The notes below the pieces were generated by a model, which was not told the DNA's origin, did not search any database, and was given only the letters and a program-made list of their open reading frames with translations. Source: Mesorhizobium australicum (GTDB taxonomy: Bacteria; Pseudomonadota; Alphaproteobacteria; Rhizobiales; Rhizobiaceae). From it: a stretch of 64,000 bases of DNA. Made by a program: the position numbers and the translations under genes. Position 1 is the first letter of the stretch. Every line of letters begins with the position of its first letter. This document shows positions 1 through 8,191 of this stretch, one piece after another. The stretch is taken from assembly GCF_900177325.1 (NCBI RefSeq), contig NZ_FXBL01000004.1, forward strand, positions 5,275,501 to 5,339,500, given 5' to 3'.

Positions 1-1
1 C

Positions 2-469
2 CGGCTGCGTGCCCGTCTTGCCCAAGGGTCGGAGACCTTGTCCAACGATTCGATCTACAGCGAGATCTCGGCTGCGCTTGGCGTGACGAAGGCCGACGTC
101 GCAATGATGGATTCGCGCCTGTCCGCGCCGGACAGCTCGCTCAACGCGCCTGTGGTGGACGAGGGCAGCGGCTCGACGGAACGGATGAATTTCCTCGTGT
201 CGGACGATCCGCTGCCTGACGAGATCGTCGGCGACGCGATCGACGAGCAGCGCCGCGTCGGCTGGCTCAAGGCGGCACTGCGGGTGCTGAACGAGCGGGA
301 GCTGCGCATCATCCGGGAACGGCGACTGCAAGACGAGGGCGCGACACTCGAACTGCTGGGAGAGAAGCTCGGCATCTCGAAGGAACGCGTGCGTCAGATC
401 GAAACCCGCGCCATGGAGAAACTGAAGGCGGCCCTGCTGGAGCAAAACCCGGAGTTCGCCGCGGCCTGA
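2..469 (+). CDS. rpoH: RNA polymerase sigma-32 (heat-shock) factor RpoH, C-terminal part
   Basis: This is the 3' part of a gene that runs off the left edge; the frame is open from base 2 (R-L-R-A-R-L-A-Q) to the TGA at 467-469. The product directs RNA polymerase to heat-shock promoters. The visible part holds sigma region 3, the NERE..I...R segment of region 4.1, and a region 4.2 helix-turn-helix with LGISKERVRQIE, which is nearly invariant in RpoH. The stretch reading MMDSRLSAPDSSLNAP is also typical of alphaproteobacterial RpoH. Rhizobia usually carry two RpoH paralogues; the LVSDDPLPDE segment resembles my memory of RpoH2, but that assignment is unsure. Downstream, an M48 protease gene ends 5 bases away on the other strand. 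Confidence 0.93.
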   Translation, partial: RLRARLAQGSETLSNDSIYSEISAALGVTKADVAMMDSRLSAPDSSLNAPVVDEGSGSTERMNFLVSDDPLPDEIVGDAIDEQRRVGWLKAALRVLNERELRIIRERRLQDEGATLELLGEKLGISKERVRQIETRAMEKLKAALLEQNPEFAAA

Positions 470-474
470 CGGTC

Positions 475-1971
475 CTACTGATCGGTGATGATCTTGACCT
501 TGTCGCCGGCCGACAAGGTTGCCCCTGCCGGCAGAGCGTTGATCAGGCGGAACAGCTCCACCTTGCGATCCACGCCCTGCATCAGGTTGGCGAGCGACTG
601 CACGGTCTCTCCCGACTTCACTGTGCGGACCCGAATGCGCAGTGGCTTGAGAGCGGCCCGCTCGGAGGCCGACAGCACGCGGAAGCTGCCCGACACGGAC
701 TTTGCCACGCTCTCCAATGAGGTACTGGTCAGGGGAGCTGCGGTGAGCAGGCGGTACACCTGACCGCTGGCGCGGACCACCGTGATGTCGAACTGCCAGC
801 CGTCGGCGCGCGCCTTGGCGGTCGCGGCCTCGTTCCCCGCGATCGTGGTGCCCGCGATCGAACTGGGATCAAGGCCCGCGATCCAGCCTGAACGCAGATA
901 TTCCTCCAGCGGCATCGACTGCGCGACCTTCACCCCGTCGAAGCGCACGGCGACGTCGCCCGGCCCGGCGGCGGTGACCGCGGCGGCCGAATTATCGATG
1001 ATGAAGCCTTCAGGCACGGTGAACGTGACGCCGAGGCCGGGATGCAGGAAGGTGCGGCCGCGCACGAACCCCTCCTGCGGCGTGTCCCCGAACATCATGC
1101 CGTCGATGCCGGCGAGCAGCCAGTCGCGGTCGCGCGTTCCCACTCCCGGCGCCCCGAAGGCGCGAGCATGGCCGAGTGCGAGTTCGATGCGCTGGGGTGC
1201 CGCCGGATGGCTGGCAAGGAAGTCGAGGCTGGCGTCCGTCGCTCCGCTCACGCTTCGGAAGTCGGCGTAGGAAGCCATGGACTGCAGGAATCGCGCCGCG
1301 GCGAACGGGTCGTAGCCGGCGCGGCCGCTGGCGCGGATGCCGATCGCGTCGGCCTCCAGCTCCTGGTTGCGCGAGAACTGGGCGAGGCTGAGCTTGCCGC
1401 GCAGCAGCGCCGCCTTAGCCGCCGCATCGCCTTCGAGCACGTCGCTCACGACACGGGCCGCAAGCACCTCGTCGGCCTCGCGCTGCTGGCGCTGCACGCC
1501 GTGATTGGCGGTGACGTGCCCCATTTCGTGCGCGATCACCGCCGCGACCTCGGCCGAATCGTTGGCGAGCGCGAGCAGGCCGCGCGTGATGTAGAGATAG
1601 CCGCCTGGCAGCGCAAACGCGTTGACGTTCGGCGAGTTCAGGATAGTGATCCGGTAGGTCTGGTTCGGATTGTCGGACACACCGGTGAGGTTGCCGACCA
1701 CCTTGGCGACCATGCGTTCCAGCTTCGGGTCCGAATATTCGCCGCCATAGGTGGCGAGGATGCGCGGATGCTGCTGGCGGGCGATCTCGGCGAACTTGTC
1801 GTTGCGGCCAACCGTGTCGACCGTCACCGGATTGGACGACGGCTTCAGGTCCGACGTCATCGACGTGTCGATCAGCTGGCAGCTTGACAGCAGCACGGAC
1901 AGGGCCGTCGCGGCAATGGCGCCACGAGCCCGGACCTGGCTTGGCGCCATCCGCTGGAGAACTGCACTCAT
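475..1971 (-). CDS. M48 family zinc metalloprotease, lipoprotein
   Basis: A 498-aa predicted periplasmic lipoprotein protease. The N-terminus has a hydrophobic stretch ending in a lipobox (LLSSC, Cys31), so it is probably lipid-anchored after signal peptidase II cleavage. The catalytic zinc motif HEMGH lies at residues 148-152, followed by the ELEAD segment that supplies the third zinc ligand, as in Ste24/BepA-type M48 peptidases. The C-terminal 50 residues (VKSGETVQSLANLM...LSAGDKVKII) look like a LysM-type peptidoglycan-binding module. BepA-like proteases help assemble or degrade outer-membrane proteins, so an envelope quality-control role is the best inference. The gene converges on rpoH. 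The 169 bases upstream of its start hold no gene. Confidence 0.88.
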   Translation of the reverse strand: MSAVLQRMAPSQVRARGAIAATALSVLLSSCQLIDTSMTSDLKPSSNPVTVDTVGRNDKFAEIARQQHPRILATYGGEYSDPKLERMVAKVVGNLTGVSDNPNQTYRITILNSPNVNAFALPGGYLYITRGLLALANDSAEVAAVIAHEMGHVTANHGVQRQQREADEVLAARVVSDVLEGDAAAKAALLRGKLSLAQFSRNQELEADAIGIRASGRAGYDPFAAARFLQSMASYADFRSVSGATDASLDFLASHPAAPQRIELALGHARAFGAPGVGTRDRDWLLAGIDGMMFGDTPQEGFVRGRTFLHPGLGVTFTVPEGFIIDNSAAAVTAAGPGDVAVRFDGVKVAQSMPLEEYLRSGWIAGLDPSSIAGTTIAGNEAATAKARADGWQFDITVVRASGQVYRLLTAAPLTSTSLESVAKSVSGSFRVLSASERAALKPLRIRVRTVKSGETVQSLANLMQGVDRKVELFRLINALPAGATLSAGDKVKIITDQ

Positions 1972-2140
1972 TCTGTCGGAACCTATGAGCAGGCTTGTTC
2001 CTCGAAACTCTGTCGGGCGCGTCTAGATCCCGGTCCGGCAAGCCTCGGTTACCGCGATTTAGAGCCCCCGCCACGCCGTGACAAGAACGCCGATGCCACA
2101 CTGCCGCCATAACCGGTAAATGTGTCGCATTGCGGGCAAT

Positions 2141-2869
2141 CTATCGTGATCGCCGCCGCTCCCCGACATAGGCGCGGACCGTCTCCGGCCCGGCATCGCC
2201 AAGCAGGTCCGCCGCCAGCCCGTCTGCCGCGATGCGTCCCGCCTCCACGAACACCATGCGCGGCGCGAGCGCCAGCGCGTCGCCAGGCGAGTGCGTCACC
2301 ACAAGAATGGTCATCCCGGTCTCGCGATGGAGCTCGGCAACGAGCGCCGCCATGTCCGCCCGCAGGCCGGGGCCCAGCGAGGCGAAGGGCTCGTCCATCA
2401 GAAGCACGGGTCGGCGGCGCACGAGCGCGCGAGCGAGGGCCGCCCGCTGCCGCTCGCCGCCCGACAGCTCGCGCGGACGACGCGCCTCCTTGCCGGCGAG
2501 GCCGACGCGCGCCAGCGCCTCGCCGACAGCCGAGCGGTCATCGGACGAGAGGCGCAGGGTCGGGCTGCGGCCGAGCGCGACATTGGCGAACAGGTCGAGA
2601 TGGGCGAACAGGTTGTTCTCCTGGAAGATCATCGAGACCGGCCGTTGCGACGGTGGATCGGTTGACACGTCCCGGTCGCCGATCAGTATGCGGCCGACGG
2701 CCGGCGTCTCGAAACCGGCGACGAGGTTGAGCAGCGTCGACTTGCCGGAACCGCTCGGCCCCATGATCGCGACGATCTCGGCCGCGGCGATGGCGAGGTC
2801 GAAGGACATCCTCGTCTCGCCATAAGCGAAGCGGACCCCTTCCAGCACCACTGGCAGGCCGAGGCTCAT
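2141..2869 (-). CDS. thiQ: Thiamine ABC transporter ATP-binding protein ThiQ
   Basis: A 242-aa ABC ATPase that powers thiamine/TPP import with ThiP and ThiB. Walker A is GPSGSGKST, the signature is LSGGERQR, and Walker B ends VLLMDEP, followed by an H-loop (VVTHSP). The ATG at 2869 was chosen because it overlaps the thiP stop by four bases (ATGA), the usual coupling in this operon; a longer frame to 2917 would run into thiP. It is short, as ThiQ proteins are, with no extra regulatory domain. It is the last gene of thiB-thiP-thiQ and is presumably controlled by the TPP riboswitch upstream of thiB. Confidence 0.93.
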   Translation of the reverse strand: MSLGLPVVLEGVRFAYGETRMSFDLAIAAAEIVAIMGPSGSGKSTLLNLVAGFETPAVGRILIGDRDVSTDPPSQRPVSMIFQENNLFAHLDLFANVALGRSPTLRLSSDDRSAVGEALARVGLAGKEARRPRELSGGERQRAALARALVRRRPVLLMDEPFASLGPGLRADMAALVAELHRETGMTILVVTHSPGDALALAPRMVFVEAGRIAADGLAADLLGDAGPETVRAYVGERRRSR

Positions 2870-4455
2870 CGTGCATCCTTTCCGAGCCGGTCCGCCAACG
2901 ACATCAGGACAAGGCACAGCAATCCAAGCAGCAGTGCAAGCCCCGCCGCGTCCTCCGTCCGGTAGCTGCCCATGCGCGCATAGAGGAGATAAGGCAGCGT
3001 CTGCACGCCGTCGCTGCCGAACAAAGCGATGACGCCGAGATCGCCGAGCGACAGCGCCATCGCGAAGGCAAAGCCGGTGAACAGCGGCCGGCGCAGCTCC
3101 GGCCAGTCGATCAGCCGCGCCCGGGCGAGGCCGGAGATGCCGAGCTGCGCGCAGAGCCGGTCGTTGCGCAGCGCAGCCGCGTCATGCGCCGGGCGGATCG
3201 CCCGCGTGGCAAACGGCATCGCCATCACCGCGTTGACGGCAAGCACCATCAACGGCGCGACGGCGAAGACGGCGCCGGTGTTGCGCAACAGCACGAACCA
3301 GCCGGCGCCGATGACGATCGGCGGCACGACCAGCACCAGGCTCGAGCCGGTTCCGGCGAGAGTTTCGAGGAACGAGCGCCGGCCGTCCTGCCGCGCGGCT
3401 TCGAGCCGGCGGCGCGTGACGACGAGCGAGAGCGACAGCGCGACGCTGAGCGCGGCCGAGCCGAGGGAAAGCGCGAGGCTCTGCCCCATCGCGGACAGCA
3501 CCGCGGCCTCGGTCGCCAGCCGGCCAAGGTCCGCCTGCAGACCGGCGGCCACGATGGCCGCCATCGGGGCGAGCACGAACAGCGCCGCGAGACCGATCAG
3601 CGCTCCGTCGAGAATGCTCGCGGCGATGCCCGCGCTGCTCATCCGCCGGCCCGCGATCGGCAGGTTCGCATCGCCCGTCGCATCCGCGCCCAGGCGCGAG
3701 AGCACGAGAACCGCCGCGACCGTCAGCGCGACCTGCACAACGGTCAGTGCGACGGCCCGCGCAGGCTCGAAGTCGAAGCGCAGCGACTGGTAGATCGCGA
3801 CCTCCAGCGTTGTCGCCGCCGGCCCACCACCAAGCGTCAGCACCAGCGTGAAGGAGGTGACACAGAGCATGAAGACGAGCGCGGCGACGCCGGGGATCGC
3901 CCCGCGAAGCGCCGGCCACTCGATCAGACGGAACACCGCGCCCGAGCGCATGCCGAGCTGGCTCGCCAACCGCCACTGGTCCGGCGGGACGGTTTCCAGC
4001 GCCGCGAGCATCAGCCGTGTCGCCAGCGGCAGGTTGAAGAAGACATGCGCGATGAGGATGCCGGACAGGCCGTAGATCCCTGGCCAGCGCCCCGCGCCGA
4101 CGGCGGATGCGAGGTCCGCGACGAAGCCGGCGCGGCCGTAGAGCGCAAGCAGGCCGAGTGCCGCGACGATCGCCGGCAGGCCGAGCGGCACCGCGAACAA
4201 CCTGAGCAGCAGGCCGCGCCCCGGAAAATCCGGATGCCGCGAGAGCGCCCGCGCGACGAGGATCGCCGGTGCGACGGAGAGCAGAGTGGAGAGCGCGGCC
4301 TGCCAGAGCGTGAAGGAGGCAATGCGCAGCATGCCGCCGTCGAAGGCGCCGACCGCCCCCGACCAGTCCCGCGCCGCCTCGACGAAGAGACCGGCGAAGG
4401 CTCCGCCGATGAGGAGGGCGATGAAGGAGAGCGCGACGAGGCCAGGACGGGTCAT
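2866..4455 (-). CDS. thiP: Thiamine ABC transporter permease ThiP
   Basis: A 529-aa inner-membrane permease with two homologous halves and about 12 membrane segments, the fused layout typical of ThiP. Each half carries an EAA-type loop that contacts ThiQ. The first reads roughly [19 protein letters not shown] and the second [19 protein letters not shown]. The ATG at 4455 gives the normal family length; an in-frame extension to 4653 would cross the intergenic palindromes and encode a low-complexity leader, so it is rejected. The gene lies 161 bases downstream of thiB, separated by a RIME-like repeat, and overlaps thiQ by four bases. Confidence 0.93.
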   Translation of the reverse strand: MTRPGLVALSFIALLIGGAFAGLFVEAARDWSGAVGAFDGGMLRIASFTLWQAALSTLLSVAPAILVARALSRHPDFPGRGLLLRLFAVPLGLPAIVAALGLLALYGRAGFVADLASAVGAGRWPGIYGLSGILIAHVFFNLPLATRLMLAALETVPPDQWRLASQLGMRSGAVFRLIEWPALRGAIPGVAALVFMLCVTSFTLVLTLGGGPAATTLEVAIYQSLRFDFEPARAVALTVVQVALTVAAVLVLSRLGADATGDANLPIAGRRMSSAGIAASILDGALIGLAALFVLAPMAAIVAAGLQADLGRLATEAAVLSAMGQSLALSLGSAALSVALSLSLVVTRRRLEAARQDGRRSFLETLAGTGSSLVLVVPPIVIGAGWFVLLRNTGAVFAVAPLMVLAVNAVMAMPFATRAIRPAHDAAALRNDRLCAQLGISGLARARLIDWPELRRPLFTGFAFAMALSLGDLGVIALFGSDGVQTLPYLLYARMGSYRTEDAAGLALLLGLLCLVLMSLADRLGKDAR

Positions 4456-4468
4456 GCGTGAAGGCCTT

Positions 4469-4592
4469 CTTCTCCCCGTTCGTGGGGAGAAGATGCCGGC
4501 AGGCAGATGAGGGGCGGCGAAAACTGTCGACGTGTTCCGCAGCCCCTCATCCGACCCTTCGGGCCACCTTCTCCCCGTGAACGGGGAGAAGG
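4469..4592. repeat. RIME-like intergenic palindromic element
   Basis: The thiB-thiP gap holds a mosaic of inverted repeats. CTTCTCCCC at 4469-4477 pairs with 4484-4492. ATGAGGGGC at 4507-4515 pairs with 4542-4550. CCTTCTCCCCGT at 4567-4578 pairs with ACGGGGAGAAGG at 4581-4592. The words CTTCTCCCC and GGGGAGAAG also recur between the two outer hairpins. This is the look of the Rhizobium-specific intergenic mosaic elements scattered through rhizobial genomes. In the mRNA it would form stable hairpins that could trim thiPQ expression relative to thiB. The assignment to the RIME family comes from memory of the motif, not from a database match. Confidence 0.7.
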
Positions 4593-4616
4593 AAGAATCG
4601 CGCGCAATGCCTCCTC

Positions 4617-5612
4617 CTACCTGCTCATCGCCGCCGTCCACTCCTCCACCCATGCCTTGCGGTTGGCCGCGACCTCTTCCGGCGAAAACAGCAGCGACTT
4701 TTCCGGCTTCACAAGTGCCTCGAAGGCAGGGTTGAGCGGCTTGGAGGTCTTGGCTGCCGGGAACATCCAGTTCGTCTCCGGGATGGCGTCCTGGAACTGA
4801 GGTCCGGTCATGAAGGCGAGGAACTTCGCCGAAAGCGGGTTCGCCGAACCCTTCTTGGTTATGCCGGCGACCTCAATCTGCATGTAGTGCCCCTCGCTGA
4901 AGGCGGCCGCCTTGTAGCGCTCGCTGCTCTCCGCGATCACATGATAGGCGGGCGAGGTGGTGTAGGACAGCACCATCGGCGCCTCGCCTTTGGTGAACAG
5001 GCCATAGGCCTCGCTCCAGCCGGGCGTGACGGTGAGCACACGGCCCTTGAGCTTCGCCCAGGCTTCGCCGGCCTTGTCGCCATAGACCGACTTCATCCAC
5101 AGCACGAGTCCGAGCCCCGGCGTCGAGGTGCGCGGGTCCTCGATGACAATCTTTTCCTGCGGGTCGCCCTCGACCAGGTCCTTCAGGCTCGCCGGCGGGG
5201 ACTTGATCGCTTCGCTGTCGTAGACGACGGCGAAATAGCCGTAGTCGAAGGGAAGGAAGGTCGCGTCGCTCCAGCCGCCCGGCACTGTGAGGTCGGCGGG
5301 CGAGAGGCCGTGGGGCGCGAACAGGCCGGTGTCCGCCGCCTCCTTGGTGAGGTTGGTGTCGAGACCGAGCACGACATCCGCCCGGCCCGAGGCGCCTTCG
5401 AGCCTGACGCGGTTGAGCAGCGCCACGCCGTCGGCCACCGAGACGAATTCGAGATCGCAGCCGCATTCCGCCTCGAACGCCTTCTCGACGATCGGGCCAG
5501 GGCCCCATTCGGCGGTGAAGCTCTCATAGGTGTAGACGGTGAGCTTGTCCTGCGCCTGCGCAGGCACGGCGAAAGCGAGCGTTGCGAACAGTATCGGGAT
5601 TGTCGTGCGCAT
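4617..5612 (-). CDS. thiB: Thiamine ABC transporter substrate-binding protein ThiB
   Basis: A 331-aa periplasmic thiamine/TPP-binding protein. It starts with a cleavable signal peptide (cleavage near AQA-QDKL, residues 19-21) and continues with the [18 protein letters not shown] segment typical of TbpA/ThiB. The mature part has the type II periplasmic-binding fold, including [11 protein letters not shown] and [11 protein letters not shown]. The ATG at 5612 is preceded by AGGAGG at 5619-5624. It is the first gene of thiBPQ and sits directly behind a TPP riboswitch, which independently supports the substrate. Confidence 0.95.
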   Translation of the reverse strand: MRTTIPILFATLAFAVPAQAQDKLTVYTYESFTAEWGPGPIVEKAFEAECGCDLEFVSVADGVALLNRVRLEGASGRADVVLGLDTNLTKEAADTGLFAPHGLSPADLTVPGGWSDATFLPFDYGYFAVVYDSEAIKSPPASLKDLVEGDPQEKIVIEDPRTSTPGLGLVLWMKSVYGDKAGEAWAKLKGRVLTVTPGWSEAYGLFTKGEAPMVLSYTTSPAYHVIAESSERYKAAAFSEGHYMQIEVAGITKKGSANPLSAKFLAFMTGPQFQDAIPETNWMFPAAKTSKPLNPAFEALVKPEKSLLFSPEEVAANRKAWVEEWTAAMSR

Positions 5613-5667
5613 CTGGCGCCTCCTTCATTCGAGTGAAAGGGAAGATGCGCCGCGAGCCGAACGCTTC

Positions 5668-5757
5668 TAATCCCTCCGCCGGTGCTAGCCGGATCAGGTT
5701 CAGCGGGTTGGCTATCGCCTCTCAGCCGGTCGCGGTTTCCCGCCCCGGCACCCCGTT
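5668..5757 (-). promoter_or_regulatory. TPP riboswitch (THI element) of thiBPQ
   Basis: Read on the minus strand this carries the conserved THI-box parts in order: a GGGGTGCC helix strand, CTGAGAGG, ACCCGCTGAACCTGATC, CTAGCACCGGCG and AGGGA. These are the pyrimidine- and pyrophosphate-sensing arms of the thiamine pyrophosphate aptamer. The aptamer ends about 55 bases before the thiB start. In that leader, GGCGC can pair with GCGCC directly after the AGGAGG Shine-Dalgarno, which suggests that TPP binding may hide the ribosome-binding site; I see no U-tract terminator. The aptamer is seen directly; the translational mechanism is inferred. Confidence 0.96.
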
Positions 5758-5768
5758 AGAGCGCGTGG

Positions 5769-5797
5769 AACATAGGGCGGTCTCTTTGCCGGCGCAA
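5769..5797 (-). promoter_or_regulatory. Likely promoter of the thiBPQ transcript
   Basis: On the minus strand TTGCGC (5792-5797) is separated by 17 bases from TATGTT (5769-5774). Transcription would start near 5762, only a few bases before the TPP aptamer, which is the expected spacing for a riboswitch leader. The boxes match the sigma-70-type consensus moderately well. The divergent lysR gene begins about 50 bases beyond the -35 box. Confidence 0.55.
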
Positions 5798-5848
5798 GCC
5801 GGCGTTCTGCGGTTGACGTGCCCAGCGGGTGCATGGTGAGGATGGGCG

Positions 5849-6742
5849 ATGCTCGACAAGCTCGAAGCCTTCATCGCGCTCTCCCGCGCGCAGCATTTCG
5901 GCAAGGCGGCCGAGGATCTGGGCGTGACCCAGCCGACGCTGTCGGCCGCGATCAAGCAGCTTGAGGGAGAGCTGGGCGTCATGCTGGTCAAGCGCGGCTC
6001 GCGCTTCCAGGGGCTGACGGCCGAAGGCGAGCAGGTGCTGGCGTGGGCGCGGCGCATCTCGGGCGATGCGCGGGCGATGAAGGAGGAGATGCGCGCGGCG
6101 CGTCACGGCCTCTCGGGCCGCATCCGCATCGCCGCGATCCCGACGGCGCTCGCCATGGTGGCGAAGCTCACGACGCCGCTGCGCGAGAAGCATCCCGGCA
6201 TCTCGTTCTCGATCCTGTCTCGCACCTCGATCGAGGTCCTGTCGCTGCTCGGCAATTTCGACATCGACGCCGGCATCACCTATCTGGACAACGAGCCGCT
6301 CGGGCGTGTCCTGTCGGTGCCGCTCTATTCAGAGCGCTACCAGCTCATCACCGCCGCCGGAAACCGCTATTCCGAACGCTCCTCGGTCACCTGGGCGGAA
6401 GTGTCGGAACTGTCGCTCTGCCTTTTGACCCCGGATATGCAGAACCGGCGCATCATCGACCAGCACCTTGCCCAGTCGGGCGTGTCCGTGCGTGCCTCGC
6501 TCGAATCCAATTCGATGATCGTGCTGTATTCCCACATCCGCACCGGAAAGTGGTCGTCGATCATGCCGCTCAACCTGGCCGAGACCTTCGGTTTCGCCGA
6601 GCCGATCCGCGCCATCCCCATTGTGGAGCCGGATGCCAGCCATACTGTCGGCCTTGTCGTCCAGCCGCGCGAACCACATACGCCGCTGGTGAAGGCGCTT
6701 CTCGACGAGGCGACCGCGCTTGCGTCGCAGTCCCGCTCCTGA
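5849..6742 (+). CDS. LysR family transcriptional regulator
   Basis: A 297-aa LysR-type regulator. Residues 1-60 form the winged helix-turn-helix (ALSRAQHFGKAAEDLGVTQPTLSAAIKQLE), followed by the linker helix and a two-lobed effector domain from about residue 90. It starts at the ATG at 5849 and diverges from the thiamine operon. The nearest clear LysR-type binding site (ATAG-N7-CTAT) lies at 8083-8097, upstream of fdsG, with three small genes between. I therefore suspect it controls formate dehydrogenase, as LysR regulators next to fds operons do, but thiamine control by this protein is not supported. The effector is unknown. Confidence 0.88.
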   Translation: MLDKLEAFIALSRAQHFGKAAEDLGVTQPTLSAAIKQLEGELGVMLVKRGSRFQGLTAEGEQVLAWARRISGDARAMKEEMRAARHGLSGRIRIAAIPTALAMVAKLTTPLREKHPGISFSILSRTSIEVLSLLGNFDIDAGITYLDNEPLGRVLSVPLYSERYQLITAAGNRYSERSSVTWAEVSELSLCLLTPDMQNRRIIDQHLAQSGVSVRASLESNSMIVLYSHIRTGKWSSIMPLNLAETFGFAEPIRAIPIVEPDASHTVGLVVQPREPHTPLVKALLDEATALASQSRS

Positions 6743-6744
6743 CG

Positions 6745-6999
6745 CTACCCGAACATGCCGACAGGCGTCTGTCCGTGATCCAGGTAATCTTCCGAAGAGA
6801 ACACCATGGCCGCGCCGAGCGCCTGCGCATGCTGCACGACGAGCCCTTCTATGTCTTCGCGGGCGACGTTCTCCGGCTCGTTGCGCAGCCGAACCGCCTC
6901 GGCGAGCACCGGCACGTTCACCACGCCGTTCAGCCTGACCGCGCGCTCGACAGCGGAAACCACGTCGAACCTGAGCTGTTGCGACAATGTCCGGTACAT
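6745..6999 (-). CDS. Small conserved hypothetical protein
   Basis: An 84-aa protein of unknown function (MYRTLSQQLRFDVVSAVERA... to GQTPVGMFG). It looks soluble and mainly helical, with no cysteine, signal peptide or membrane segment. The only M-rich alternative starts are internal. AGGAG lies about 11 bases before the ATG at 6999. It converges on the LysR gene with a 2-base gap. Its codon use is like its neighbours, so it is probably a real gene rather than a chance frame. Its promoter would sit in the AT-rich patch at about 7060-7130. No function can be assigned. Confidence 0.6.
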   Translation of the reverse strand: MYRTLSQQLRFDVVSAVERAVRLNGVVNVPVLAEAVRLRNEPENVAREDIEGLVVQHAQALGAAMVFSSEDYLDHGQTPVGMFG

Positions 7000-7186
7000 C
7001 CGCTGTCTCCTGCATTTCCATCAAAAGAAAAGACTACTCCCCGGCCATGCGGAATGCAAATAGAAATTGAAAATTTAGTAGGAATATCAATTAGTTAGAT
7101 AAAGTATGAGCTGACTTGGTCAGCAGCTTTACCCCACAGGGTTCAATCCCCGCAAAGAACGCCGGCGCACCATAAGGTTCCGCCTA

Positions 7187-7219
7187 TTGCGAATGTACAT
7201 GACGCGACTATATAGTCGC
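7187..7219 (+). promoter_or_regulatory. Promoter overlapped by a perfect 16-bp palindrome
   Basis: TTGCGA (7187-7192) is followed 16-18 bases later by overlapping -10 candidates TATATA (7209-7214) and TATAGT (7211-7216). The -10 region lies inside GCGACTATATAGTCGC (7204-7219), a perfect palindrome. The site is 36 bases before the ATG of the ribbon-helix-helix gene at 7256. A repressor bound here would block the promoter, and autoregulation by the small DNA-binding protein is the simplest reading. The rest of 7000-7186 holds an AT-rich patch and a hairpin GCTGAC-TTG-GTCAGC at 7110-7124, but no gene. Confidence 0.55.
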
Positions 7220-7255
7220 TTACTCATTTTCTGTAATCGGCGTCCTGAGTGGCAT

Positions 7256-7486
7256 ATGTCGGAACTCGAAAGAGCAGAACGGCTGCAGATCATGTTGAGC
7301 GCGGAAGAACTTCGGGCCGTCGAGGACTGGAGGTTCGAGAAGCGCATGCCCAGCCGCGCGGCGGCAGTGCGCGAGCTTTTACGGCGCGGGCTGGCGGCGG
7401 AGGGTTTCCTGACCGCACAGGCTGGCGCGAAGTCCCAGGACTTCGGTGTGATCCTCCCCGACGGCTCCGCCGACGCGGGTGATTGA
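7256..7486 (+). CDS. Ribbon-helix-helix DNA-binding protein
   Basis: A 76-aa protein with the short beta strand RLQIMLS followed by two helices (AEELRAVEDWRFEKRM and SRAAAVRELLRRGLAAEGF), the plan of CopG/Arc-type ribbon-helix-helix repressors. Such proteins dimerise and insert the strand into the DNA major groove. The ATG at 7256 was chosen because it starts the conserved domain; an upstream TTG at 7187 lies inside the promoter. A 16-bp palindrome just upstream is a likely operator. RHH proteins are often antitoxins, but the next gene is not a recognisable toxin: it encodes an Imm50-like protein. Codon use resembles the genome. Confidence 0.75.
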   Translation: MSELERAERLQIMLSAEELRAVEDWRFEKRMPSRAAAVRELLRRGLAAEGFLTAQAGAKSQDFGVILPDGSADAGD

Positions 7487-7605
7487 TCTTCCCGTTTTCT
7501 TTGTTCTTGGCGGGTCCAGCCATTGAGTTATCGCGTTCGCAACGGAAGGGCTTTTGCAGAGAACGCCAAGCACTGAGATCAGATTTCGTCAGCAGGAGAT
7601 CTCCG

Positions 7606-7998
7606 TTGAGCGGGCCCTCACAGATAGAGGACGTACCGGGTGGCTCCGAACTGGTTGGATGGTTCGGTGCGGTTCCTTCCTTCCATGACGCTGAAGTCTT
7701 GAGTTTCGATCTCGAAAGAGACAAGGCAAGCAAGCTCGTCATCTATGGGTTTCGGATGACAAGCGAGATCGACGAACAAGGCTACTACGTTCTCGACCGG
7801 AAATTTATCGCGACGTTCGAACTCGATGGGATCGACAAGCTGGAGCTTGAAGGCTTCAGCAGTCAGAACATTCTGGGGACGTTGTCCGTCGCCATCCGTC
7901 CGGCCGGAGCTGGATTCGATCTTGAATTGGACGCGATCTACGGCTTGGCCGGACGAGTCGGCTGCAAGCGGCTCCATGTTTCGTTTGCGCCGCAGTAA
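7606..7998 (+). CDS. Imm50-like immunity family protein, orphan
   Basis: A 130-aa cytosolic protein. The segment GWFGAVPSFHDAEVLSFDLER is the hallmark of the Imm50 immunity family, and it is followed by alternating beta strands including FIATFELDGIDKLELEGF and a QN..L motif. Imm50 proteins are predicted to neutralise polymorphic toxins. The start is a TTG at 7606 with AGGAGA at 7594-7599, six bases upstream; the frame is open further left to 7483 but that part is not protein-like. No toxin, VgrG, Rhs or contact-dependent system is nearby, so it may protect against foreign toxins or have taken another role. Its base composition is less GC-rich than the flanking operons. Confidence 0.65.
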   Translation: MSGPSQIEDVPGGSELVGWFGAVPSFHDAEVLSFDLERDKASKLVIYGFRMTSEIDEQGYYVLDRKFIATFELDGIDKLELEGFSSQNILGTLSVAIRPAGAGFDLELDAIYGLAGRVGCKRLHVSFAPQ

Positions 7999-8059
7999 CG
8001 ACGCTCTTTGATCAGGGGACGGCGTTGGCCGACGATCTGGCCAGCCAACGACTGCGGTA

Positions 8060-8098
8060 GATAGGCTAAGAGCCACGCATCGATAGGTATCTTCTATC
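8060..8098 (+). promoter_or_regulatory. LysR-type regulator binding region upstream of fdsG
   Basis: GATAG-N7-CTATC at 8082-8098 contains a T-N11-A LysR-type core (T8084, A8096) with perfectly complementary arms. A second half site, GATAGG at 8060-8065, repeats the left arm 22 bases (two helical turns) upstream. This pairing of a recognition site and an activation site is typical of LysR regulators. The region ends about 93 bases before the fdsG start and lies in a 193-base gap otherwise free of genes. No strong sigma-70 boxes are visible downstream, as expected for an activated promoter. Confidence 0.5.
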
Positions 8099-8191
8099 AA
8101 GCGACGATTCCGCTTTATTGATTTCCGCGGTTTTCTCTGGCTCCATTGGTAAATGGCGCGTGACGGCGCCGGTCCAGGGAGGAACGCTGCC

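Noticed and set aside
2870..4653. Longer thiP and thiQ starts
   Set aside because: The longer thiP frame runs through the RIME-like palindromes and the longer thiQ frame lies inside thiP; the ATGA overlap and family length support the shorter starts.
7110..7174. tRNA-like stretch with GGTTCAATCC and a later ACCA
   Set aside because: The T-stem pairs only three of five bases, the acceptor strand does not abut it, and no anticodon arm or matching 5' acceptor strand is present.
7256..7998. Toxin-antitoxin module
   Set aside because: The RHH protein could be an antitoxin, but the next gene is an Imm50-like protein 119 bases away with its own ribosome-binding site, and no toxin fold is recognisable.
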